20,943 bases of DNA from 2-01-FULL-51-21 sp964348955. GTDB lineage: Bacteria; Patescibacteriota; Minisyncoccia; Phycocordibacterales; 2-01-FULL-51-21. The notes beneath the pieces were generated by a model. It was not told where the DNA came from, did not search any database, and was given only the letters and a program-made list of their open reading frames with translations. Within the stretch, counting starts at the first letter, position 1; the number at the start of each line of letters is the position of its first letter. Positions 6,915 through 12,814 of this stretch are shown piece by piece. A program made the position numbers and the translations under genes. Location: NCBI GenBank assembly GCA_964348955.1, contig CAYGEN010000010.1:1-20943 (forward strand), read 5' to 3'.

Positions 6915-6936
6915 CCGTCGCTAAAGCTTTGGCGGG
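6915..6936. repeat. Hairpin with AAAGCTTT core
   Basis: CCGTCGCTAAAG/CTTTGGCGGG pairs through a self-complementary AAAGCTTT core, between tRNA-His and its probable terminator. Function unknown; it looks like a dispersed intergenic hairpin. Confidence 0.4.
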
Positions 6937-6944
6937 CAGGCAGG

Positions 6945-6979
6945 CCCCGGCCATTACTGGTTCGGGGTTTCGCGTTTTG
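6945..6979 (+). terminator. Probable tRNA-His terminator
   Basis: CCCCG and CCA (6945-6953) pair with TGG and CGGGG (6958-6967) around a TTAC loop, with a small internal bulge, followed by TTTCGCGTTTT. Confidence 0.55.
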
Positions 6980-7507
6980 GGGAGGGTATTGTCGGCTAGA
7001 ATTATGGATAGCTCCTTAATCGAGCTTTTCTTTGCAACATATTCTCTAGTTTAGTATTTGTTAGTCAGTCTAGAGCCTTTCTAATTTTGCATTTTCATTT
7101 TTCATATTCATTCTTAACTAAAAAAGCTCGCGACCTACTACCACAAAAAGTGATAGTGGATCGCGAGCTTTTGAACCCGGAATTCCTTTCAGGATGCCTC
7201 GTAAGGCGTACTTTATTCAATCTGTTAATGTTATTATATCACTTCTTGAAAAGCCCCGGAACAAGACTAGTTGTGTATAAATTCATATTTGAACTGGAAA
7301 GCACCTTAAACGCCATTTCCAATCCGCTTTTCAGTAATGGGACAAAAGTGTCTTATTACGGAAACGCCAAGAAAGACCAAAACCTATTTAGTAAATATCC
7401 CTAAAAATCCTTATTTTAAAGGATATTTTGCCTATCTTGATCCTCTATATCACTACGCTGATATAGTAACGGTCGTTAGCGTCTCGGTACATTGATTCTC
7501 CCAAAAA
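6980..7507. other. AT-rich non-coding tract with several inverted repeats
   Basis: No recognisable gene lies in this stretch. One plus-strand frame stays open (7087-7404), but it starts at a TTG without a ribosome-binding site and runs through a large hairpin, so I do not call it. Inverted repeats: 7122-7172 (listed separately), ATCCTT-ATTTTA-AAGGAT (7407-7424) with an overlapping AATATCC/GGATATT alternative pairing, and CTATATCA-CTACGC-TGATATAG (7445-7466). Base composition is more AT-rich than the housekeeping parts of the window, which fits an acquired or decayed region. Confidence 0.5.
7122..7172. repeat. Long imperfect hairpin, terminator-like on both strands
   Basis: AAAAGCTCGCGA (7122-7133) is fully complementary to TCGCGAGCTTTT (7161-7172), and the 27-nt interior pairs further (CACTA-rich arms around AAAAA). 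The poly-A and poly-T flanks make it terminator-like in either direction, yet no gene end is adjacent. Confidence 0.6.
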
Positions 7508-7577
7508 CGTGAAAATATAAGAAAAAAGAGATGTTTTCACGATTACAGTTGACAAAAGCGTGAAAAAGGACTACACT
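7508..7577 (+). promoter_or_regulatory. fic promoter with three CGTGAAAA octamers
   Basis: TTGACA (7549-7554) and TACACT (7572-7577) are 17 bp apart. The octamer CGTGAAAA occurs at 7508-7515, inverted at 7534-7541, and again at 7559-7566 inside the -35/-10 spacer. Centres are 26 and 25 bp apart, about 2.5 helical turns. This is what an operator array for a repressor looks like. Confidence 0.65.
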
Positions 7578-7586
7578 TATCCTATT

Positions 7587-8489
7587 ATGGCAAAAACATC
7601 TGTAGCATTTAATAAAATCAACCTACTCAGGGAAAGATACTACAAGGCATCAATAGGAAAAGATGCGCTCATTAAGCTTATAAGTGAAGCGGAGGTCGCA
7701 GATCAGGTATACAACTCGAATGCTATCGAGAACAGCACGCTCTCTCTTGAAGAGACGGAAAAGATACTCCTTCAGATCGACCTCGATCGGTATATAACGG
7801 AGCGAGAAATATTTGAGGCAAAAAATCTTGCCCGAATAGTATCGTACATCGACAAAAGAGCTAAAGAACAAGAGCTCGGCTTTGACGTTATCTTGTCGCT
7901 CCATAAAATGCTCATGTCAAATATCCGCGATGAAATTGCTGGAAGATTTCGCAAAGATGACGAATATGTCCGTGTCGGAAGTCATATCGCTTCTGCTCCA
8001 AAAGAAATAAACGGAAATCTTGAGAAAATGCTTTCAGAATACAACGCCACGAGTCATGAAAATATTATCAAACGTATCGCACGACTACATCTCGCTTTTG
8101 AATACCTTCACCCATTTAATGATGGAAACGGCCGTATCGGACGTGTCATCAATAACTATCTACTCATACGTGAGGGTTTTGTCCCGATAAACATTAAGTT
8201 CATCGACAGAAAGAAATACTACGACGCTTTCAAAGAATTTGATGAGAAGGGCTCAACCGGAATTATGGAAGGGATCGTTGGCAAGGCGCTTACAAACAGC
8301 TATCACAAACGCTTAGCATATTTAGAAGGCAAGAAGATTGTTATGCTTTCTGATTATGCAAAAAGCAATAAAATCTCTCATTCTAACCTTATCAATAAGG
8401 CGACCCGTCAAACCATCGAGGCCTTTTTAGAAAAAGGTGTCTGGAAGATTGGAGAAGAATCTTTGAATAGCCCCGAGGAACAAAAATAA
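7587..8489 (+). CDS. Class II Fic-domain protein (putative AMP transferase) with C-terminal HTH
   Basis: 300-aa Fic protein. Such enzymes usually move AMP from ATP to hydroxyl groups of target proteins. The active site HPFNDGNGRIGR (175-186) is intact with catalytic His175. The N-terminal inhibitory motif SNAIEN (44-49, [S/T]xxxE[G/N]) marks class II autoinhibition, and the flap region RFRKDDEYVRVGSHIAS (120-136) precedes the core. The last 55 residues (LSDYAKSNKISHSNLINKA onward) look like a helix-turn-helix. I start at ATG 7587 because a good promoter ends 9 nt before it; an upstream GTG at 7560 lies within the promoter. Fic genes often sit in type I restriction-modification operons, and an hsdM stump follows directly. 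It may have been the cargo or regulator of such an operon. Confidence 0.93.
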   Translation: MAKTSVAFNKINLLRERYYKASIGKDALIKLISEAEVADQVYNSNAIENSTLSLEETEKILLQIDLDRYITEREIFEAKNLARIVSYIDKRAKEQELGFDVILSLHKMLMSNIRDEIAGRFRKDDEYVRVGSHIASAPKEINGNLEKMLSEYNATSHENIIKRIARLHLAFEYLHPFNDGNGRIGRVINNYLLIREGFVPINIKFIDRKKYYDAFKEFDEKGSTGIMEGIVGKALTNSYHKRLAYLEGKKIVMLSDYAKSNKISHSNLINKATRQTIEAFLEKGVWKIGEESLNSPEEQK

Positions 8490-8494
8490 AGTAT

Positions 8495-8563
8495 ATGGCA
8501 ATCAAAAAATCACAACTCTATAGCTCTATCTGGCAAGGATGCGATGAACTCCGTGGTGGCTAG
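8495..8563 (+). pseudogene. 5' stump of a type I restriction-modification methyltransferase gene (hsdM)
   Basis: Five bases after the Fic stop, an ATG opens a 22-codon frame reading MAIKKSQLYSSIW then QGCDELRGG before a TAG. This closely resembles the start of many HsdM proteins (MAIKKSELYSSLW...CDELRGGMD), from memory rather than a search. A full HsdM is around 500 aa or more, so everything after the first helix is gone. No hsdS or hsdR is present in the window. The remnant implies that a type I R-M operon once followed fic and was deleted. Confidence 0.7.
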
Positions 8564-8802
8564 GAAGTCATAGTTATAGAACTTGGCAACTTTCTTGATA
8601 TTGTTGATTTTTTCGCGTGCCGTAATCATATAACCTCTGTCTTCGAGGACTGTTATAACTCCGGACAGTGCGCGACCCTAGTGAGAATTTAAGTCAAAAA
8701 GTCCTACTTCGTAAGGATATTGCAGTTCTAACCACGGCTGATTGATTTTTTTCCAAATTCACATAGAATTGACTTAGACATGGCATCAGCATGGGAGTAA
8801 TC
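8564..8802. other. Decayed region after the hsdM stump
   Basis: On the minus strand a frame without a proper start stays open from about 8680 to a TGA at 8510-8512, reading GRALSGVITVLEDRGYMITA, then REKINNIKKVAKFYNYD; its last part is just the antisense of the hsdM stump. The upstream part looks protein-like but I do not recognise it. TAAGTCAA (8690-8697) and TTGACTTA (8769-8776) form an 8-bp inverted repeat 71 nt apart. Most likely a scar of rearrangement. Confidence 0.4.
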
Positions 8803-9150
8803 ATGGTGGTCAGATTTTTGGTCCTTCTGGATTCCTTTCTAGAATTTTTTCTCAACCTCTTTCCCGGCTATCGTCAAGAAAAATCATTGGAACGTTGGTG
8901 CGAGACCAGCAAGGAGATACGGGACTGGCTTGACGCAAATACGATTCCGATCAGCTGGTCAGAAACAGGTCGCTCACTTGTCCGCGGCCACATCAAAAAC
9001 TACCTAGAATTCCTTAAACATCATCGCTGGATTGAGGCGGATATCAATTACATTGAATTTTGGATTTCTTGTTTAAAACCGTCGCCATACACGCCTCCTC
9101 CTGTGTCTCGTAGAAGCCCACACCCTGTTGTGGGCTTTTTCTTTTTCTAA
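8803..9150 (+). CDS. Hypothetical small protein, 3' end runs through a terminator
   Basis: 115 codons from ATG 8803, which has GGGAG five bases upstream (an in-frame ATG at 8791 is less well placed). The N-terminus is hydrophobic (VVRFLVLLDSFLEFFLNLF), followed by an amphipathic, aromatic-rich segment (LERWCETSKEIRDWL, then GHIKNYLEFLKHHRWI). I recognise no family. The frame does not stop until after a strong terminator hairpin at 9115-9140, so the mRNA would lack a stop codon. This suggests either a truncated gene fused to intergenic sequence or a non-coding stretch. Composition and context (accessory island) fit a remnant. Confidence 0.4.
   Translation: MVVRFLVLLDSFLEFFLNLFPGYRQEKSLERWCETSKEIRDWLDANTIPISWSETGRSLVRGHIKNYLEFLKHHRWIEADINYIEFWISCLKPSPYTPPPVSRRSPHPVVGFFFF
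9115..9140 (+). terminator. Rho-independent terminator
   Basis: AGCCCACA (9115-9122) pairs with TGTGGGCT (9129-9136), followed by TTTTTCTTTTT. Confidence 0.85.
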
Positions 9151-9292
9151 ATAGTGAGTTTTTGGAGTGGGGTAGAACGTTGGAATACTGATTGAAGTGT
9201 CATTCAGTTTTACGAACATAGTTCTAACATCCTCCACGACGGCACCTCAAATAGCAAGAGTGGGGAGAACGGTATCTGCGTGCGTTCCGGTT

Positions 9293-9301
9293 TGCTATAC
9301 T
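9293..9301 (+). promoter_or_regulatory. Extended -10 promoter, leaderless
   Basis: TGC-TATACT stands exactly 6 nt before the ATG of the 49-aa membrane protein gene. With the usual -10 to +1 distance, transcription starts on the A of the ATG. Confidence 0.7.
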
Positions 9302-9307
9302 TTCCGT

Positions 9308-9457
9308 ATGACTATTGAATGGCGTCGCGTAACAGGGTATTCGCAGGCGGTAGCGATTGTTCTGTTTGTCGCAGTATTTGCGGTTGGTTTTTGTCTTGGT
9401 ACAAAAAGCCGCGGCGCAGAAAACGTTTCCAGTGTGTTGTATGAAAACACCCGCTGA
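9308..9457 (+). CDS. Small single-helix membrane protein
   Basis: 49-aa protein MTIEWRRVTGYSQ followed by one hydrophobic helix (about 14-31, AVAIVLFVAVFAVGFCLG) and a short polar tail. It resembles small, function-unknown membrane proteins with a YSQ-VAIVLF core that I associate with Parcubacteria. The start at 9308 is fixed by the leaderless promoter TGCTATACT. Its last 17 nt overlap the AOX start, so the two are likely one transcription unit and possibly translationally coupled. Whether it assists the oxidase is open. Confidence 0.6.
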   Translation: MTIEWRRVTGYSQAVAIVLFVAVFAVGFCLGTKSRGAENVSSVLYENTR

Positions 9458-10085
9458 AACGGAAGAAGTGTCCATGCGAGGGCACGCAGTCGGTTATCAT
9501 CACGAAGTGCGCGGCGCGAGTGACCGAGCCGCGCTCGGGTTCGTTCGTTTTGCCGCTTGGTTTGCGGACGCTTTCTTTCAAAAACGCTACGGTCATCGTG
9601 CGGTGGTGCTTGAAACCGTTGCCGCCGTACCGGGGATGGTCGGCGGCATGATGCAGCACTTTAAGGCGCTCCGCTCTCTCCGCGACGACCACGGCTGGAT
9701 TCGCACACTTCTGAACGAGGCCGAAAATGAGCGCATGCATCTCATGGTATTCGTGCACATCGCGCGCCCAACTATTATTGAACGCTTCATCATATTGTCC
9801 GCGCAGGTTGTATTCGGCATAAGCTATTTTTTCATCTACCTCTTTTCTTCGCGTACCGCGCACCGGCTCGTTGGCTATCTTGAGGAGGAAGCAATTCACA
9901 GCTACAGCGGGTATCTTGAAGAGGTTGAGCAGAATAAGCAAGAAAATATTGGAGCTCCGGAGCTCGCCATTCGCTACTGGTCGCTTTCCGAAGACGCGCG
10001 TCTCAGCGAGGTCATTGTAGCGACGCGCGAAGACGAAATGCGCCACCGCGACGTCAATCACGGCTTTGCGGACAAACTGCGCTGA
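9441..10085 (+). CDS. aox: Alternative oxidase (di-iron quinol oxidase)
   Basis: 214-aa interfacial membrane enzyme that oxidises quinol and reduces oxygen to water without pumping protons. The family signatures are complete: VLETVAAVPGMVGGMMQHF (56-74), NEAENERMHLMVF (92-104), YLEEEAIHSYSGYLEE (146-161) and REDEMRHRDVNH (196-207). The six di-iron ligands map to Glu58, Glu97, His100, a Glu of LEEEAIH (about Glu149), Glu199 and His202. Length is close to the catalytic core of known AOX, without a mitochondrial targeting sequence. ATG 9441 overlaps the small membrane protein gene; ATG 9474 is a possible shorter start with GGAAG upstream. No other respiratory gene is in the window, so the source of quinol is unknown. 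It may serve oxygen removal rather than energy capture. Confidence 0.93.
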   Translation: MKTPAETEEVSMRGHAVGYHHEVRGASDRAALGFVRFAAWFADAFFQKRYGHRAVVLETVAAVPGMVGGMMQHFKALRSLRDDHGWIRTLLNEAENERMHLMVFVHIARPTIIERFIILSAQVVFGISYFFIYLFSSRTAHRLVGYLEEEAIHSYSGYLEEVEQNKQENIGAPELAIRYWSLSEDARLSEVIVATREDEMRHRDVNHGFADKLR

Positions 10086-10092
10086 TTTTTTG

Positions 10093-10121
10093 TTGGTCTC
10101 GGAGGTTCTCTTCGGTATACT
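10093..10121 (+). promoter_or_regulatory. Candidate promoter of the coiled-coil/MFS/PAP2 genes
   Basis: TTGGTC and TATACT with a 17-bp spacer, giving a leader of about 22 nt before the coiled-coil ATG. No ribosome-binding site is visible in that leader. Confidence 0.45.
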
Positions 10122-10150
10122 GAACCTGTTGGTATCTTAATTTACTCCGT

Positions 10151-10402
10151 ATGGCACTTGACCCAAGCAGACTCATTAAAGACCTTGAGCGCGAAATGAA
10201 GCAGGAAGAGCAGGCAATTCGGCTGAAACGCGGGCAGCTTTTAGTGCTTGAGCAAAAAGTAAAACGTGAACAGCAAGAGCTTAAACGGAAAGAAGAGGAG
10301 TTGAAAAAACTGCAAGACGACCTCAAGGAGTTGGAAGAGAAACAAGTACAGCATAAAAATGAGCTGCGGCGGCTGAGCGAACAACTGCATCGCCCCCTGT
10401 AA
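10151..10402 (+). CDS. Coiled-coil protein
   Basis: 83-aa highly charged protein, almost entirely Lys, Glu, Gln, Leu and Arg after residue 8 (LKRKEEELKKLQDDLKELEE and similar), with heptad-like leucine spacing. It should form one long coiled coil. There is no membrane segment or catalytic motif. It is 10 nt ahead of the MFS-like gene. Low-complexity makes homology unreliable; a scaffold or filament-like role is only a guess. Confidence 0.6.
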   Translation: MALDPSRLIKDLEREMKQEEQAIRLKRGQLLVLEQKVKREQQELKRKEEELKKLQDDLKELEEKQVQHKNELRRLSEQLHRPL

Positions 10403-10412
10403 TACAACAGGT

Positions 10413-11009
10413 ATGCTTCTGCCGGAATTTATTCAAGCAATTTTCCCGTACCGGCGGATGAATCGCAGTCTGCGCATTCTCATCGGCGTGAATACGGTAA
10501 TGGTGTTCACTATTGGGATGTTTGCGCCTTTCTACGCCGTTTTCGTGCAGAAAATCGGCGGCGACATCGTCTTTGCCGGATTTTCTTGGGCAGTATTTTC
10601 AATTGTCGCAGGCGTTCTGACGCTCTTATTCTCGCGCTTTGAAATTAAGGTTAAAGAGCGGGAGCTATTGCTGGCGTTTGGCTATATCGTTCGCGGCGCT
10701 GTTTTTTTAAGTTACGCGTTTATGACCACCATCCCGCAGCTTCTTTTAACTCAAGTGCTCTGGGGTATTGCGGTTGCTATCGGCGTGCCGGCCTTTGATG
10801 CAATATATAGCGACCACACAACCGACGGCGAATCGCTCACCGAGTGGGGCAGATGGGAGGGGATACGCGCGATTGCGGTCGGTTGTGCCGCGCTCCTTGG
10901 AGGCGTTCTTATTAACATGCTCGGCTTCCAGGCAGTCTTTCTCATTATGTCCGCATTTTCGCTTCTGCTCGCCGCGCATATTTGGACTCTGCCGCGGGAA
11001 CTTCTCTAA
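10413..11009 (+). CDS. Half-size MFS-like membrane protein
   Basis: 198-aa integral membrane protein with about six hydrophobic helices, matching one six-helix half of a major facilitator superfamily transporter (full members are about 400 aa). Helix 1 starts near RILIGVNTVMVFTIGMF; a basic loop (SRFEIKVKEREL) follows helix 2, as in MFS proteins. It ends cleanly at a TAA 11 nt before the PAP2 start, with no remains of a second half downstream, so it is probably a genuine short protein that could dimerise, rather than a fresh truncation. Start 10413 is chosen by position; ATG 10458 is also possible. Confidence 0.65.
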   Translation: MLLPEFIQAIFPYRRMNRSLRILIGVNTVMVFTIGMFAPFYAVFVQKIGGDIVFAGFSWAVFSIVAGVLTLLFSRFEIKVKERELLLAFGYIVRGAVFLSYAFMTTIPQLLLTQVLWGIAVAIGVPAFDAIYSDHTTDGESLTEWGRWEGIRAIAVGCAALLGGVLINMLGFQAVFLIMSAFSLLLAAHIWTLPRELL

Positions 11010-11020
11010 CGCACCTCTAT

Positions 11021-11707
11021 ATGCCGCATCGCTTTTTCGCTCGCCGCTACTATATCGCCACCGTCGCTACTCTTTCGTTCGTACTGTTTATCGTGATTAT
11101 ATATGCCGTGTTTGCGCATGGCGCGCTTTCCGTGATTGACGTGTCGATAAACGCTTTCTTCGCCACGCATACCTCTCCCGCGTTTACCGCCGTGATGCGC
11201 CAAGTGACCTTTTTCGGCGACTGGGCGTTTTTTGTTTTTCCCGCCGCGTTTTTTGCGTCCCTCGCGCTTCACGCCGCGCGCCTTGCGCGGGAAGCGGCGC
11301 TCGTCGCCTTTGCAACTTTTGTCGGCGGCGCGCTCGGGTTTGCGCTCAAAAATATGTTTGCGATTCCGCGACCGGCGGGGGAGCTTATCGGCACCACTGA
11401 CCTTTTCAGCTTTCCGAGCGGACACGCGACCGTCGCCACCCTGTTTTTCGGCTCGCTTGTGTGCGTTGCGGCTGGGCGGATAAAGAATCAATTACTGCGC
11501 TTTGTGATTGTCGCGTTTTTTGTTTTGGCGATAGTTTTCGTTTCTTTGAGCCGCCTCTATCTCGGTGTGCACTGGTTTTCCGATGTGCTCGGCGGCATCA
11601 CGCTCGGCGTGTTTTTTGTATCGTTTTCCGTTTTGTTGAGCGAGTACGGCGCTGAACATATTCGGCGGTTGCGGCATAAGAGGTTAGATATCAAGAAGAA
11701 GCAGTGA
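11021..11707 (+). CDS. PAP2-family membrane phosphatase
   Basis: 228-aa membrane phosphatase of the PAP2 (type 2 phosphatidic acid phosphatase) family. The three signature motifs are present: KNMFAIPRPAG (KxxxxxxRP), FSFPSGHATV (PSGH) and SRLYLGVHWFSDVLGG (SRxxxxxHxxxD). Family substrates include undecaprenyl diphosphate, phosphatidate and phosphatidylglycerol phosphate; with uppS nearby, undecaprenyl diphosphate recycling is a reasonable guess. Five to six membrane helices and a short basic C-terminal tail (RRLRHKRLDIKKKQ). ATG 11021 lies 11 nt after the MFS-like gene. The 3' end overlaps the convergent ZIP gene by 24 nt. Confidence 0.9.
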   Translation: MPHRFFARRYYIATVATLSFVLFIVIIYAVFAHGALSVIDVSINAFFATHTSPAFTAVMRQVTFFGDWAFFVFPAAFFASLALHAARLAREAALVAFATFVGGALGFALKNMFAIPRPAGELIGTTDLFSFPSGHATVATLFFGSLVCVAAGRIKNQLLRFVIVAFFVLAIVFVSLSRLYLGVHWFSDVLGGITLGVFFVSFSVLLSEYGAEHIRRLRHKRLDIKKKQ

Positions 11708-12478
11708 AAACATGATGGCGATGCCGATAACAATCGCCGCGAATTGCAGTAGGGAGTGCCTAACATTTGATGTTTTATGGAGTTCCGGCACGAGGTCGGA
11801 GCCGGCGATGTAGAGAAAACTGCCGGCACCGAATGCGACAAGTATTGGAATGAGCGTGTTTTGTGCGCCGCCGAGCGAAAAAGCGACCACGGTGCCAAGA
11901 ATGGCGGTGAGCGCGGAAAAGAAATTCATGAGAAGCGCCCGGCCTTTGGTGAAGCCTGCGTGAATAAGCAGGCCAAAATCGGAGAACTCGTGTGGAATCT
12001 CGTGGAGTATGACGGCAAGCGTCGTTGCGATACCCACTTCAATGCTAACAAGGTAGCTTGCACCGATAAGTATGCCGTCAATAAAATTGTGGATGCCATC
12101 GGAAATCAACACGAGGTATCCGAGCGGTTTGATACGTCCGCCTTGCTCCCGCATCACCACCTCCTCGTCGTGGTGTCCCTCTGCGGTATCGTGGCTGTGC
12201 ACATGCCGCCAATGCAGAAATTTTTCAAGCACGAAGAAACCAACGATGCCGGTCAGAATATAAAGTGAAGCGGTCGCCCCGTTGCCTATCTGCTCAAACG
12301 CTTCGGGTATCAGGTGAATGACCGCATCGCCAAAAAGTGCCCCGACGGCGAGACTTACCAGAAGAAACATTCCTCTCTGAAGTACCGAATCGCGAAAGAG
12401 AAAAATTGCCGCTCCGATGAGGGAAAGTAGACTGACGATAATGACACTTATGAGCGCGATGGGGAATGGGAGCAGCAT
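11684..12478 (-). CDS. ZIP-family divalent metal transporter
   Basis: 264-aa membrane protein, a metal uptake transporter of the ZIP family (zinc, iron or manganese into the cytoplasm). Hallmarks: GDAVIHLIPEAF, LISDGIHNFIDGILIG (HNFxDG in TM4), VILHEIPHEFSDFGLLIHAG (HExPHExxD in TM5), plus a histidine-rich loop HVHSHDTAEGHH after TM3. Eight hydrophobic segments are evident. The 3' end overlaps the PAP2 gene, and there is no Shine-Dalgarno: a TATGAT box stands 7 nt before the ATG, so the mRNA is probably leaderless. Together with the CDF protein at 6.0 kb the window has one metal importer and one likely exporter. Confidence 0.92.
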   Translation of the reverse strand: MLLPFPIALISVIIVSLLSLIGAAIFLFRDSVLQRGMFLLVSLAVGALFGDAVIHLIPEAFEQIGNGATASLYILTGIVGFFVLEKFLHWRHVHSHDTAEGHHDEEVVMREQGGRIKPLGYLVLISDGIHNFIDGILIGASYLVSIEVGIATTLAVILHEIPHEFSDFGLLIHAGFTKGRALLMNFFSALTAILGTVVAFSLGGAQNTLIPILVAFGAGSFLYIAGSDLVPELHKTSNVRHSLLQFAAIVIGIAIMFSLLLLDI

Positions 12479-12485
12479 TTAGTTT

Positions 12486-12491
12486 ATCATA
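12486..12491 (-). promoter_or_regulatory. -10 box of ZIP gene, leaderless
   Basis: TATGAT on the minus strand ends 7 nt before the ATG, placing the expected transcription start at the start codon. Confidence 0.5.
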
Positions 12492-12525
12492 GCGGTGGGC
12501 TGGTTATTTCGCAATTACCTCGCCC

Positions 12526-12569
12526 GTTTATCAAACACCGAGTGTTTGATAAACGAGTGTTTGATAAAC
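12526..12569. repeat. Palindromic repeat, copy 1 plus an extra half
   Basis: GTTTATCAAACAC (12526-12538), loop CGA, GTGTTTGATAAAC (12542-12554) form a perfect 13-bp hairpin. A third half-unit GTGTTTGATAAAC follows at 12557-12569, leading into TTGAATT. The same unit recurs at 12660-12688. Confidence 0.9.
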
Positions 12570-12598
12570 TTGAATTTCAGGGTTATCCTTACTCTCAT

Positions 12599-12635
12599 AA
12601 AAAAAGCTCCACACACACCAAGGCGGTGCGGGGCT
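12599..12635 (-). terminator. Terminator-like hairpin between the palindromes
   Basis: On the minus strand AGCCCC...GGAGCT, with CACC/GGTG inside, closes a hairpin followed by a seven-base T-run. No minus-strand gene ends here, so its client is unknown. Confidence 0.5.
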
Positions 12636-12659
12636 AAGCCGCTTCTTGAAAATTGTACT

Positions 12660-12695
12660 GTTTATCAAACACCGAGTGTTTGATAAACTTGAATT
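12660..12695. repeat. Palindromic repeat, copy 2
   Basis: An exact second copy of the 29-nt palindrome (13-bp arms, CGA loop), again followed by TTGAATT. Just downstream AACTTGAATTAC (12686-12697) pairs with GTAATTCAAAGTT (12729-12741), one base bulged, making a nested second inverted repeat. Confidence 0.9.
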
Positions 12696-12756
12696 ACGAA
12701 ACTCTTTACTCGGTATGGATTTTATCTTGTAATTCAAAGTTTACATAAACACGCTA

Positions 12757-12785
12757 TTTCCACATTGGAGCCATTTTAGTATACT
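12757..12785 (+). promoter_or_regulatory. Candidate promoter of SIMPL gene
   Basis: TTTCCA and TATACT with a 17-bp spacer; the predicted leader is about 23 nt and has no ribosome-binding site. Confidence 0.5.
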
Positions 12786-12814
12786 GATGGTATTATTTTA
12801 AAACTATTTTCAGT

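Noticed and set aside
7087..7404. 105-codon plus-strand ORF before fic
   Set aside because: Starts at TTG without a ribosome-binding site, runs through a large terminator-like hairpin, and the product resembles nothing I know.
8510..8680. Minus-strand ORF as a real gene
   Set aside because: Its 3' third is the exact antisense of the hsdM-like stump and it has no start preceded by a ribosome-binding site; kept only as a possible fragment.
12526..12695. Palindromic repeats considered as a CRISPR array
   Set aside because: Only two full copies, the region between them contains a terminator, and there are no regular spacers or cas genes.
12531..12737. 68-codon minus-strand ORF in the repeat cluster
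   Set aside because: Made almost entirely of the palindromic repeats and the terminator.
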